Source of the DNA: Candidatus Omnitrophota bacterium
GTDB lineage: Bacteria > Hinthialibacterota > Hinthialibacteria > OLB16
Direction: 5' to 3'
Length of the DNA stretch: 59,331 nt
Assembly (NCBI GenBank): GCA_020632575.1
Contig: JACKFH010000023.1
Span: 1-59,331 of the forward strand
This document shows, in pieces, positions 25,795-34,535 of this stretch. Position numbers and translations under genes: made by a program. A model generated the notes under the pieces. That model made no database searches. It was not told the origin of the DNA and worked only from the letters and a program-made list of their open reading frames with translations. How positions within the stretch are numbered: position 1 is the first letter of the stretch; each line of letters opens with the position of its first letter.

Positions 25795-26496
25795 TCAGTC
25801 TAACCGGATTGGCTCGTTCCCTTTCAATCGTTCGTACATCCGAATTCCTTTATCGACTTCTAAAACCAAGATCCAACTAAAAATCCCAACGGTTTTGAGG
25901 AGCCAGAACAGATTTGGGATAAAAAATAGAGAGTACAAACCGAAAGTAAATAGGACGCCACCGGCCCAAATGGCTAGTGCTGACTTGTGGCGATACCCTG
26001 AAAGGAACGCTTTCCACCTCCACCATTCGGAAACTTGTAAGAGGAAAAAAACAATCAACAATGCAACAGGAAAACCGATCAGTCCATAAAGAACTGTTTG
26101 CGCTCCGCTCTCCTCCCGGTTGAAAAGCGTGACCCCAAATAATCCAACCCAAAAAAGAAGCGTTGCACCAAGGAAGACCTTATTCCCAAATCGCTTTTTG
26201 AGACGGACTTTCCGCCTTAAACCTGCGTAAGTTTCAGCCACGACGTTTCGGTCCCAATCGGCGTCTTCTTCGGTCCTGTAGGACTTTCGATATCGCCTAT
26301 TCGCCTCCAACGGGTCGCCGAGCAGTTCAACGAAAATCTTCTGCATAGGTTCTCTGGGTGTGGCTGTTACGGCCAAGTCTTCCGCAACCGACTCAAAGTG
26401 GGTCTGAATATCCTCACGGATACGTCTGATACTCTCTTCCGCTAAACCTTCGGTCGCGGCTTCAAGCCATTCATCTATGGAATGGTGATCATCCAT
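25795..26496 (-). CDS. HAAS-like membrane protein partnered with PadR
   Basis: 233 residues. The N-terminal 100 residues are a charged helical domain (IDEWLEAATEGL, IRRIREDIQTHFESVAEDL, then a LGDPLEANRRYRKSY stretch), matching the HTH-associated alpha-helical signalling (HAAS) layout. It is followed by four membrane helices and a short basic tail. It lies 2 nt after the PadR gene, and HAAS-domain proteins are usually found so paired. It probably senses an envelope condition or regulates PadR activity; ligand and targets are unknown. Confidence 0.7.
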   Translation of the reverse strand: MDDHHSIDEWLEAATEGLAEESIRRIREDIQTHFESVAEDLAVTATPREPMQKIFVELLGDPLEANRRYRKSYRTEEDADWDRNVVAETYAGLRRKVRLKKRFGNKVFLGATLLFWVGLFGVTLFNREESGAQTVLYGLIGFPVALLIVFFLLQVSEWWRWKAFLSGYRHKSALAIWAGGVLFTFGLYSLFFIPNLFWLLKTVGIFSWILVLEVDKGIRMYERLKGNEPIRLD

Positions 26497-26498
26497 GA

Positions 26499-26819
26499 TT
26501 ACGCCGCACCCTCCGGGGCCAACGCAGGCATGGCCAAGATCCGTTTCAGTTCCTTCGCGTCCCGATTCATTAGCCCTCTTCCCTTTTGGGTAATCCGGTA
26601 ATAACGGCGGACCCGACCCTCCTTGTAGGGTTGAGTGTATGATTCGAGGATGCCCTTCATCTCGAGCTCGTAGAGATCGGGATAGAGGAGTGCCTCCTGG
26701 TTGTCCAGGACCCCCGGCTCCATCCTTTTGATTCGTTTGGCGATCTCATATCCGAACTCGGGTCCATCGGAGAGGACCTCGAGGATCAGAGTGGGAAGAC
26801 TTCGTTTGAAAAGTTTCAT
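26499..26819 (-). CDS. PadR-family transcriptional regulator
   Basis: 106 residues, typical of the short PadR class. The winged helix is clear: LPTLILEVLSDGPEFGYEI, the ALLYPDLYELEMKGILESY recognition region, and the wing GRVRRYYRITQKG. PadR proteins repress nearby genes and release DNA upon binding a small ligand or partner. It is the first gene of a two-gene unit with the HAAS-like membrane protein, and likely controls that unit. No operator palindrome was identified in the short upstream gap. Confidence 0.93.
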   Translation of the reverse strand: MKLFKRSLPTLILEVLSDGPEFGYEIAKRIKRMEPGVLDNQEALLYPDLYELEMKGILESYTQPYKEGRVRRYYRITQKGRGLMNRDAKELKRILAMPALAPEGAA

Positions 26820-26883
26820 CTCGTCTTATGATCTCCCGATCGCCCGGGAAGAGCAACACCTTTTTTGCCCATTCGGAGAGCAT

Positions 26884-28041
26884 CTACGATCCCAGGTTCT
26901 CGAAGACAAAGGTCCCTTTCTTGTTGGAAATGATGATATCGGGGTAACCGTTGCCGGTGATGTCCTCGACAGTGAACTGGGTGCCGACCCCGGAGTCGTC
27001 ATCGATTTGGTGCGGGGTCCAAACCGGCTCGCCATCTTTCACATGATACTCGAACCAATAAAGGACCGCGGGATCATGCCCGCCGGGATCGTGACCGTTG
27101 TGCGCGAAGAAGCGTTTTCCGGTGACCAGGTCGGGGCTTCCATCCTGGTTCATGTCCGCGAAACACATCGAATGGGTCTGAGAGAACTCTTTCTCGAGGA
27201 TGGTGTGCTGAGTCCAAGTCATTTCGCCCTGATCATCCTTGCCCTGTTCCCACCACCAGATGCCAAAATCATGCGCGGCGGAAGAGACGATGTCGTTGTC
27301 GCCATCCTGATCGTAGTCGTAGACAATCATGTGGGCGCATGCCGGACCCAGCGCGGCGGGGTGGAAAGTCCAATCCGGAGTGGTCGGATCCTCGGGCGAT
27401 TCCCACCAGCCCTCATTGATCACGATATCGTTGTGACCATCTCCGTTGATGTCTCCGACCCCCATTCCATGAGCGAACTTGAAAGTCCCGGGAGCGTCGG
27501 TGGCGCTGACAATGGTTCGAGCGAATTTCGTCCCCCCCTCCTCTTTGGGCGCCTCGAACCAAGCCCACTGGTCCTCGGGGGCGTAAGGAAAAATCAGATC
27601 CTCGCGACCGTCCCCGGTGAGGTCGGCAATATGCGGAGATTCATTGCAAACTGATTGCCAGATGGCGTGTTTTTCCCAATGGCCCGGCTCATTCTTGGGG
27701 TTCTCGTACCACCATCCCGGAGCCCCGGGGAAACCGATCAGAATGAAATCCTCCCATCCATCGTTGTTGACATCCATGGCCCCGTTGATAAAGGAATCCG
27801 AATAGCCCTTGTCATATTCGAAGCTGCCCGGCTCGCGAAATTCGTGTTTTTCCCAATTCGGGGCCTCATACCAATAACAACCCGCGAGAACATCGACCTT
27901 GCCATCTTTATTGACATCGGCGACCGCGCAGCCCTCGGAGAAAAAGACATCGTTGAGGACATATTTTTTGAACTTGATTTCATCGCCGGCAGTCGCGGCG
28001 AGGCTGAGAGATAGGATGGTGACAAATAAGAGTTGCTTCAC
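26884..28041 (-). CDS. Secreted FG-GAP/VCBS repeat protein
   Basis: 385 residues from GTG 28041, which has GGAGG nine bases upstream and opens a signal peptide (VKQLLFVTILSLSLAATAG). The longer upstream frame only translates an inverted-repeat element. About seven FG-GAP-type blades are seen, each with a calcium-binding-like DxNxDG motif: DVNKDGKVDVL, DVNNDGWEDFI, DLTGDGREDLI, DINGDGHNDIV, DYDQDGDNDIV, DMNQDGSPDLV, DITGNGYPDII. It should form a Ca-stabilised seven-bladed propeller outside the cell. Trp-rich loops (WWYENP, WWWEQG) may bind sugars. Function unknown; the same family is frequent in PVC-type genomes. Confidence 0.87.
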   Translation of the reverse strand: MKQLLFVTILSLSLAATAGDEIKFKKYVLNDVFFSEGCAVADVNKDGKVDVLAGCYWYEAPNWEKHEFREPGSFEYDKGYSDSFINGAMDVNNDGWEDFILIGFPGAPGWWYENPKNEPGHWEKHAIWQSVCNESPHIADLTGDGREDLIFPYAPEDQWAWFEAPKEEGGTKFARTIVSATDAPGTFKFAHGMGVGDINGDGHNDIVINEGWWESPEDPTTPDWTFHPAALGPACAHMIVYDYDQDGDNDIVSSAAHDFGIWWWEQGKDDQGEMTWTQHTILEKEFSQTHSMCFADMNQDGSPDLVTGKRFFAHNGHDPGGHDPAVLYWFEYHVKDGEPVWTPHQIDDDSGVGTQFTVEDITGNGYPDIIISNKKGTFVFENLGS

Positions 28042-28085
28042 TTTAAGGTTCCTCCACGTGGGTTTCACATTTTGCACTTTACCGA

Positions 28086-28200
28086 TTGAATCATGGAAAC
28101 CCATGGAAGGGAGGGAAAACATGGAAGTGCCAAAATCGAGGATTTTGGCGTTTCTTTTTTTCCATTTCTTCCGCGAATTCCGAGGGATTCCATGATTCAA
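28086..28200. repeat. MITE-like 115-bp element with 13-bp terminal inverted repeats
   Basis: TTGAATCATGGAA at 28086-28098 is exactly repeated in inverse at 28188-28200. Inside is a 9-bp hairpin (GCCAAAATC/GATTTTGGC) followed on the plus strand by GTTTC and seven T, forming a terminator that faces opposite to both flanking genes. No coding capacity. Confidence 0.65.
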
Positions 28201-28211
28201 CGTATTCAGGT

Positions 28212-28793
28212 TCAAACTAAATCGCATGCCTCGGCGGGCATCCACTTCTCCGGTTGCCCCTTCCATTTGACATTGCACCCGACCGGATTGGTGAGGGGCC
28301 TGCTGACCGATTTCCCCGCCAGATGTTCGGAGAGAGCGTTCTCCAGGTCATTGACTGTCATCTGGCTGGGGTCTCGCGGACTGTCGCACTCGCGTCCAGT
28401 GTAGATCAATTTGCGGTCCTTATCGAAGACAAAGAAATGCGGGGTCTTCAGTCCACCGTAGGCGCGCGCGACATCCTGGTCCTCATCGCGAAGGTAGAGC
28501 CATGGGAATCGCTGCTCCTCCATCCGCTTCTTCATATCCTCGAACGAGTCGGTCGGGTGGTTTTCGGTGCTGTTCGAGTTGATGCCTACGAATCTTACCC
28601 CCTGAGCGGCGAATTTTTCGGCGGTTTGGCGTGTGATTTCATCGGAGTTGGTGACATACGGACAGTGGTTGCAAGTGAAAAAGATCACCAACACCGGATC
28701 CCCGGAGAAATCGGAAAGCGAATAATGCTTGCCGTCGGTCGAGGGAAGATCGAAATCCGGGGCTTTCTCGCCGATTTGGAGTGTAAAGGCCAT
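28212..28793 (-). CDS. Thioredoxin-family (AhpC/TSA-like) redox protein
   Basis: 193 residues, no signal peptide, so cytoplasmic. The redoxin fold starts at GEKAPDFDLPSTDGK and carries a C41-N-H-C44-P active site (FFTCNHCPYVTN), a CxxC followed by Pro, then FVGINSNSTENHPTDSF and the cis-Pro segment GGLKTPHFFVFD. This subfamily of thioredoxin-like proteins is widespread and of uncertain substrate; thiol-disulphide exchange or peroxide reduction is the usual inference. Standing alone between a repeat element and the divergent DraG-like gene. Confidence 0.9.
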   Translation of the reverse strand: MAFTLQIGEKAPDFDLPSTDGKHYSLSDFSGDPVLVIFFTCNHCPYVTNSDEITRQTAEKFAAQGVRFVGINSNSTENHPTDSFEDMKKRMEEQRFPWLYLRDEDQDVARAYGGLKTPHFFVFDKDRKLIYTGRECDSPRDPSQMTVNDLENALSEHLAGKSVSRPLTNPVGCNVKWKGQPEKWMPAEACDLV

Positions 28794-28960
28794 CGGTCTT
28801 TCTCCTTGTGTCGCATTTTTTCCGTTTTCAAGAAACCGAGTTTTGGCTTTTTCGGGATGGAAATCAAGGATGTCGACTCGACCGTCATCGACGATCGACT
28901 CTCAATCCTTAGGTTTTGGGCTAAACTCCTCCATTGAATTCAGGAGGCCATGAAAGCTCA

Positions 28961-30274
28961 ATGCCCTACCCCAACGTCCAAAAACTTCGCGATCTCGTTC
29001 AGGAGATCGAACTGGTCGGCCAGCTCCAACATGAACGAGGGAGCCACAACCTACAGGCGATCCTCCGTGAAAGCGAAAGGGAGCTTCAAAAAACACTCTC
29101 CGAGTTGAATAAGGTCCCGGTCGATCAACGGATGGCGGAAAAGGAGCCGAACGATCTCGACTCGATTCGGGCACTTCGACCAAAGGGGCCGAGGCGAATC
29201 TGGAAAGAGTTCGATAAGGAGGTTTATCGGAACAAATTGGAGGGCGGGCTTCTGGGTCGATTCGCAGGATGCACATTGGGAGCGCCAGTTGAACTCTGGC
29301 CAGTGGAGAAGATGAAGGCGTTGGCCGAGGAGTTTGGCCAGGAATTCCCTCCCACGAAGTATTGGAAATATGTTCCGGAGCCAAAGAGTCTGAGGTACGA
29401 CTTCAGTCCGGTCGAGGCTTACACTCGGGGTGGGATGGATGGGGTCCCGGTCGACGATGACATTGTGTACACGTTGCTGGGACTTCTCATTGCCGAGGAA
29501 TTCGGCCCTGGATTCACGACCGAGCAAGTGGGCGAGGCTTGGCTGAAGTATCTCCCCTATGCCTGCACCGCCGAGGATGTGGCGCTTCGTCATTTGAAAG
29601 CGGGCATCCCCGCGAACCAAGCGGGAGAGAAGGAAAACCCCTATTGCGAATGGATTGGCGCGGATATTCGGTCCGATCCCTGGGGGTATCTCGCACCGGG
29701 CTGGCCGGAGCGAGCGGCGGAGATGGCCTATCGGGATGCGTATCTCAGTCACCGTCGGCAGGGGATTTACGGGTCCATGTTTTTCGCCGCGACGATTGCC
29801 GCAGCCTTTACGGTCGAGCATCCGATCGAAGCGGTGGAGATCGGCCTGACAGAAATCCCGAAGGATTGCGCCTTGGCCAAAGCGATCCGTTGGGCGTTTA
29901 AGGTGGCTCCCGAGATCAAGGATTACCGGGATGCTCGCGCGGCGGTCGACCAAAAATTCTCGGGGATGGATCCGGTCCACACAATCAACAACGCCTGCCT
30001 CACTGTTTTTGGCCTCTCGATTGGCGGGACCGACCTCACTCGCGTTATCTCGGAAACGGTCGCGATGGGACTGGACAACGATTGCACCGCGGCGACAGCC
30101 GGGAGCATTGTGGGGGTTATCATCGGCCAGGACGCCATCCCCGAGAGATGGACCAAGCGATTCAACAACCGGGTGCATTCCTACCTGATCGATCAACCCA
30201 AGTTTTCGATATCGGGATTGGTGAAACGATTTACAAAGCAGGCACGAGGAGTCTACGAATCCGAACTAAGGTAG
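28961..30274 (+). CDS. ADP-ribosylglycohydrolase (DraG) family protein
   Basis: 437 residues from ATG 28961, with CAGGAGG upstream; the frame extends to a TTG at 28934, which is less likely. After a helical N-terminal extension of about 95 residues, the DraG-like all-alpha core starts at NKLEGGLLGRFAGCTLGAPVE, then PVDDDIVYTLLGL (metal-binding acidic motif) and later GLDNDCTAATAGSIVGVIIG (the second metal site, DNDC/TAAT). The family removes ADP-ribose from proteins or other acceptors, with two Mg ions. The extension is unusual relative to simple DraG (about 300 residues). Target unknown. Its 3' end overlaps the convergent HAD gene by 9 bp. Confidence 0.9.
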   Translation: MPYPNVQKLRDLVQEIELVGQLQHERGSHNLQAILRESERELQKTLSELNKVPVDQRMAEKEPNDLDSIRALRPKGPRRIWKEFDKEVYRNKLEGGLLGRFAGCTLGAPVELWPVEKMKALAEEFGQEFPPTKYWKYVPEPKSLRYDFSPVEAYTRGGMDGVPVDDDIVYTLLGLLIAEEFGPGFTTEQVGEAWLKYLPYACTAEDVALRHLKAGIPANQAGEKENPYCEWIGADIRSDPWGYLAPGWPERAAEMAYRDAYLSHRRQGIYGSMFFAATIAAAFTVEHPIEAVEIGLTEIPKDCALAKAIRWAFKVAPEIKDYRDARAAVDQKFSGMDPVHTINNACLTVFGLSIGGTDLTRVISETVAMGLDNDCTAATAGSIVGVIIGQDAIPERWTKRFNNRVHSYLIDQPKFSISGLVKRFTKQARGVYESELR

Positions 30275-30976
30275 ACCCTTAAGGAAGACCAAAAATTCCG
30301 CCCAACTCCGAAACACATAATCGGCTTTTGTCTCTTCCAGGTAGACGTCGTTGTATCCGGCGAACAGCCCCGCTTTGCCCCCCGCTCTTTGGATGCCCAG
30401 GATGTCGGTGTATTCGAGATCCCCGATATGAAGCATTTCCTCGGGCTCGACTCCGAGGTTTTGGGCGGTGAGTTCGAACATCGGAGCCTGGGGTTTGGCG
30501 ACTCCGACCTCATCGGAAAAAGTAAGCGTTCCAAAGAGGTTGAGGATGCCATCGCGTTCCAGCAGCTGACGCAGGCATCGGCCCGGACTGGTGGCGGTGT
30601 CCGAGATGATGCCGATCGGGAATTTTTCCGAGGTTTTTTTGACTGCTTCCACCGCGCCCTCGACCGGGTCGGGGGGGTGGACCACGATGGCGGTGGCGGA
30701 AATCTCGGCGAGTTCGAGGGCGGCGTCCTCCGAGACCTGGGTCTTTAACTCCCTCATCATGAGCCGCACCTTGTCATGGGGCCCGAGGGTAACCTGCTCC
30801 TCCTTGTGCACCCGCTCGAATTCCTGAAAAACCAAGCGCGAGGCTGCGGTCACCTCATCGTAGGACAGCCCGGTGTGGCGCACAAAAGCGTCCATCCGAA
30901 TCTTGTGTCGGGTCTCCCCCCGATTGTCCTGGTACAGGGTTTTCCAAAAATCGAATGTGATGGCTTTAATCGTCAT
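30266..30976 (-). CDS. HAD-family hydrolase with DxW motif I
   Basis: 236 residues. HAD motifs in order: I, FDFWKTLY (Asp9 nucleophile; the usual second Asp of phosphatases is Trp11), II, IISDTATSPG, III, VAKPQAPMF with the Lys, and IV, IGDLEYTDI. Loss of the second Asp, the general acid/base in phosphatases, resembles haloacid dehalogenase-type or other non-phosphatase members, so I do not assign a phosphatase. A helical cap occupies residues 20-100. Likely cytoplasmic. It converges with the DraG-like gene, overlapping by 9 bp. Confidence 0.85.
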   Translation of the reverse strand: MTIKAITFDFWKTLYQDNRGETRHKIRMDAFVRHTGLSYDEVTAASRLVFQEFERVHKEEQVTLGPHDKVRLMMRELKTQVSEDAALELAEISATAIVVHPPDPVEGAVEAVKKTSEKFPIGIISDTATSPGRCLRQLLERDGILNLFGTLTFSDEVGVAKPQAPMFELTAQNLGVEPEEMLHIGDLEYTDILGIQRAGGKAGLFAGYNDVYLEETKADYVFRSWAEFLVFLKGLP

Positions 30977-31301
30977 GGAGGGATGGATTTAGCACAGAAG
31001 GGGGTTGGCGGGGAGGGGTGGATGAGTCGAAAATCGTCTCGCGCAGTCCCCTGAGAAACCAATATGTGAGAAAACCCTAGGCTTTTCGGGTTTTCCGACC
31101 CCCCGGTTCTCATGCTGACCGCATGTGCTATGGTGAAAGTAATTCTCGGAAAAAAACCAACACGAGAGGAAACATTCATTCGGCGCCTCTTGCCGAAACC
31201 AAGCGGATTCAAGATTTGTTTTTATTCGGTGGGTTAAACACGGCTGGAAGTCCGCGGATTCGTGCGCCCTTTCGTTTGGGTATATAAAGGAAGATTTAAT
31301 T
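30977..31301. other. Intergenic region upstream of the betaine operon
   Basis: 325 bp between the divergent HAD gene and the betaine operon. I see a short hairpin (TTCGGC/GCCGAA near 31180) and a TATATAA stretch at 31281-31287 close to the start codon, with AAGGA as ribosome site. No convincing complete promoter or riboswitch was recognised, but its length suggests osmotic control elements may lie here. Confidence 0.4.
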
Positions 31302-32117
31302 ATGACCGTACAACAAGAACAAGATTATGGGGAAAACCCGATCGAGGTTAGGGACACAGGTAAATATGTTGAGGAGTATGTCGGGTCTTTTGTCGACAAA
31401 TGGGACGAACTGATCGATTGGGAGTCGAGAGCGGAGAGCGAGGGGGATTTCTTTATCGAACAACTGAAAGAGCGCGGAGCCTACCGTGTTCTCGATGTCG
31501 CCACCGGAACCGGGTTTCACTCGGTTCGATTGGCGAAGGCGGGATTTCAAGTGGTCTCCGCCGATGGCAGTCCCGAGATGTTGTCGAAGGCTTTTCAGAA
31601 CGGTCGCAAGAATGGAAAGATTCTTCGCACCGTTCAGGCGGATTGGCGATGGCTGAACCGGGATGTTTATGGCAAGTTCGACGCGGTCATCTGCCTTGGG
31701 AATTCGTTTACTCACCTCTTCTCGGAACGGGACCGTCGCAAGGCGCTCGCCGAGTTTTACGCGGCGTTAAGGCATGACGGGATTCTGATCTTGGATCAGC
31801 GTAACTACGACGCCATCCTGGACAGCGGTTTCTCCTCCAAGCATGTCTATTACTACTGCGGAGAGAATGTGAAAGCGGCGCCCGAGCATGTGGATGAGGG
31901 GCTCGCCCGTTTTAAATACGAGTTTCCGGATCAGAGTGAGTTCCACCTCAACATGTTCCCGCTCAGGAAAGACTACGTTCGCAAACTCATGACTGAAGTC
32001 GGGTTTCAAACCATCACCACCTATGGCGACTTCAAGGAGACCTATAAACACGACGATCCCGACTTTTACATCCATGTCGCCGAGAAGAAGTACGATCACG
32101 AAGACGGAGAAAACTAA
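31302..32117 (+). CDS. gsmt: Glycine/sarcosine N-methyltransferase (GSMT)
   Basis: 271 residues. It transfers methyl groups from SAM to glycine and then sarcosine, the first two steps of de novo glycine betaine synthesis. It matches my memory of the halophile enzyme (Ectothiorhodospira GSMT) very closely: WDELIDWESRAESEGDFF, the SAM motif LDVATGTGFH at 64-73, VQADWRWLNRDVYGK, ICLGNSFTHLF, ILDQRNYD and HLNMFPLRKDY. First gene of a three-gene operon with SDMT (1-nt gap) and a BCCT transporter. Such operons are induced by salt in other organisms; the control here is unseen. Confidence 0.95.
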   Translation: MTVQQEQDYGENPIEVRDTGKYVEEYVGSFVDKWDELIDWESRAESEGDFFIEQLKERGAYRVLDVATGTGFHSVRLAKAGFQVVSADGSPEMLSKAFQNGRKNGKILRTVQADWRWLNRDVYGKFDAVICLGNSFTHLFSERDRRKALAEFYAALRHDGILILDQRNYDAILDSGFSSKHVYYYCGENVKAAPEHVDEGLARFKYEFPDQSEFHLNMFPLRKDYVRKLMTEVGFQTITTYGDFKETYKHDDPDFYIHVAEKKYDHEDGEN

Positions 32118-32118
32118 A

Positions 32119-32949
32119 ATGTCGAAAGTTGTGGATAGAACTCAGGAGTATTACAACAGCACCGACGCGGACGAATTCTATTACCGTGTCTGGGGCGGGC
32201 AGGACATCCATGTCGGAATTTACAAAAGCGAGACTGAGCCGATCGCCGACGCGAGCCATCGCACAGTCGAACACTTGGGCGGCAAGATCTCCCACCTTCC
32301 CTCGGGAGCGAAAGTGCTCGACATCGGAGCGGCCTATGGCGGCGCGGCCCGTCACATCGCCTCCGCTCATGGATTCCATGTCACCTGTTTGAATCTCGCC
32401 GAGGTTCAAAACGAAAGGAACCGCGAGATGACCGCGGAACAGGGATTGTCCGATCAAATCCGCGTAATCGATGGAAACTTCGAGGACCTGCCGTTCGAAG
32501 ATGGCGAATTCGACGCCGTCTGGTGCCAGGACTCGATCCTGCACAGCGGCGACCGTCGCCGTGTGTTCGCCGAGGTCAACCGTGTTTTGAAACCAGGGGG
32601 TGAATTCATCTTCACCGACCCGATGCAGAAGAAGGGTGTGGACAAAGAATCTTTGCGGCCCGTTTTGAACAGGATTCACCTCGAATCCATGGGATCGTTC
32701 GACGATTACCAGGAGTACGCCAAGGATCTCGGGTGGGAAACTGTCGAGATCGAGAATCTCTCGGATCAATTGGTGGTCCATTACTCCAGAGTCAAGGACG
32801 AACTCACCTCGAGAAGGCCGGAGCTTGTCGAGTATGTTAGCCAGGAATACATCGACAACATGTTGACCGGACTTCAGCATTGGATCGAAGCGGGAGAGAA
32901 AGGACTTCTTTCCTGGGGCGTTCTGCATTTCAGGAAGCCGAAAAACTGA
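32119..32949 (+). CDS. sdmt: Sarcosine/dimethylglycine N-methyltransferase (SDMT)
   Basis: 276 residues from ATG 32119, right after the GSMT stop. It completes betaine synthesis by methylating sarcosine and dimethylglycine with SAM. Visible: RTQEYYNSTDADEFYYRVWGG typical of SDMT, the SAM-binding LDIGAAYGG at 67-75, CLNLAEVQNERNR, WCQDSILHSGDR and VLKPGGEFIFTDPMQ. Start 32119 is favoured over an in-frame codon at 32023 that overlaps GSMT. Its TGA overlaps the ATG of the transporter (TGATG), so the two are translationally coupled. Confidence 0.95.
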   Translation: MSKVVDRTQEYYNSTDADEFYYRVWGGQDIHVGIYKSETEPIADASHRTVEHLGGKISHLPSGAKVLDIGAAYGGAARHIASAHGFHVTCLNLAEVQNERNREMTAEQGLSDQIRVIDGNFEDLPFEDGEFDAVWCQDSILHSGDRRRVFAEVNRVLKPGGEFIFTDPMQKKGVDKESLRPVLNRIHLESMGSFDDYQEYAKDLGWETVEIENLSDQLVVHYSRVKDELTSRRPELVEYVSQEYIDNMLTGLQHWIEAGEKGLLSWGVLHFRKPKN

Positions 32950-34517
32950 TGGCGGAGAACATCGATTACGAGAGCGAGCATCCCACCTACGCGAACGGGA
33001 GACGGGATGATTTTCACCCCGTCGTCTTCATTACCTCGGCGGGACTGATTCTATCGTTTGTTTTCCTTTCGCTCCTTTGGCCTGATCGGGCCTTTGAGGT
33101 GTTTTCCACGGTGAAGTCGGAAATCACGCACGCGGCGGGTTGGTTTTTCATGCTCGCCGCCGACTTCTTTCTGCTGACTTGCATCTATCTGTTGTTCGCG
33201 AAGGGATGGGATATCCGTCTGGGAGGACCGGACGCCGAACCCGACTTTTCGTATTCCCAATGGATGGCGATGCTCTTCAGCGCCGGGATGGGAATTGGCT
33301 TGGTGTTCTGGAGTGTGGCCGAACCGGTGACTCATCTCCAGACTCCTCCTCTGGAGACAACCCCCGCCATATCCCCCGAGGCGGCGGGAAGCGCGATGGC
33401 CATGACTTATTTCCACTGGGGGCTTCACGCGTGGGGGATCTATTCCCTGATGGGGTTGGCGCTTGCTTATTTCTCATTCAATCGGGGACTGCCTCTGACC
33501 ATTCGCTCCACCTTGCACCCACTGCTGGGCGACCGGATTCATGGAAACCTCGGCAACCTTGTCGACATTGTCGCCTCGGTGGCCACTCTCTTCGGAGTCG
33601 CGACCTCCTTGGGTTTTGGAGTGCAGCAAGTCAACTCTGGCCTCCACTATGCGTTCGGTGTCGACAAAGGGACAGCTATCCAGATCATTTTGATCGCGGT
33701 GATTACCGCCTTGGCGACCACCTCCGTGGTGCTGGGGTTGGACAAGGGGATCCGTCGGTTGAGCGAACTGAACATGGTGATGGCGGCGCTCTTGCTCGCC
33801 TTTGTCTTCATCGCCGGACCCACGCTTTTTGAGTTGAATGGGTTTGTGCAGAATTTGGGGCACTATTTTCAACAGTTTATCGAACTGAGCAGTTGGACCG
33901 AAGCCTACCGTGACACAACTTGGCGGGAGGGTTGGACCATCTTTTATTGGGCTTGGTGGATCGCCTGGTCGCCTTTCGTGGGAATGTTTATCGCCCGGAT
34001 TTCACGGGGTCGAACGGTGCGCGAGTTTATCTTAGGCGTTCTGTTTGTTCCGGCCATGCTGACCTTTCTTTGGTTGAGCGTGTTCGGAAACGCGGCCATT
34101 CACGAAGTCTTGGGCGGAAGCACGGCGGTGGCGGACGCGGTCAACGCGGATGTTTCCACCTCGCTCTTCGCCCTCTTGCAGAACTACGGTTTCCCCCTGC
34201 TCTCCTCGATTCTCGCGATCATCGTGATCGTATTGTTCTTTGTCACTTCTTCGGATTCGGGGTCCCTGGTCATCGACATCATCACAGCTGGAGGCCATCT
34301 GGATCCTCCCCTCCCTCAGCGAATTTTTTGGGCTATCACCGAGGGAGTGGTCGCCGCGGTCCTTCTGTATGTTGGGGGGGATCAAGCGCTCACTTCGCTT
34401 CAGACTGCCGCGATCGCCACCGGTCTGCCCTTCGCGATCGTCCTGGTGGCGGTGGGCATCAGCCTGATCCGAGCCTTGAGCCGGGAGTCGGAGGGAATGA
34501 GGAGTAAGAGCGCTTAG
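32949..34517 (+). CDS. BCCT-family betaine/choline/carnitine transporter
   Basis: 522 residues from ATG 32949, overlapping the SDMT stop. Twelve membrane helices. The glycine stretch GMGIGLVFWSVAEP in TM3 matches the Na-coupled BetP form (GMGIG), and the TM8 tryptophan box reads WWIAWSPFVGMFIARISRGRTVREF. These point to sodium-driven uptake of glycine betaine or a related compatible solute. With GSMT and SDMT it lets the cell both make and recover betaine. The terminal helix lacks the long charged C-terminal sensor of BetP, so osmosensing may be weak or done otherwise. Confidence 0.94.
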   Translation: MAENIDYESEHPTYANGRRDDFHPVVFITSAGLILSFVFLSLLWPDRAFEVFSTVKSEITHAAGWFFMLAADFFLLTCIYLLFAKGWDIRLGGPDAEPDFSYSQWMAMLFSAGMGIGLVFWSVAEPVTHLQTPPLETTPAISPEAAGSAMAMTYFHWGLHAWGIYSLMGLALAYFSFNRGLPLTIRSTLHPLLGDRIHGNLGNLVDIVASVATLFGVATSLGFGVQQVNSGLHYAFGVDKGTAIQIILIAVITALATTSVVLGLDKGIRRLSELNMVMAALLLAFVFIAGPTLFELNGFVQNLGHYFQQFIELSSWTEAYRDTTWREGWTIFYWAWWIAWSPFVGMFIARISRGRTVREFILGVLFVPAMLTFLWLSVFGNAAIHEVLGGSTAVADAVNADVSTSLFALLQNYGFPLLSSILAIIVIVLFFVTSSDSGSLVIDIITAGGHLDPPLPQRIFWAITEGVVAAVLLYVGGDQALTSLQTAAIATGLPFAIVLVAVGISLIRALSRESEGMRSKSA

Positions 34518-34535
34518 GAGGAAAACCACGGGGTT

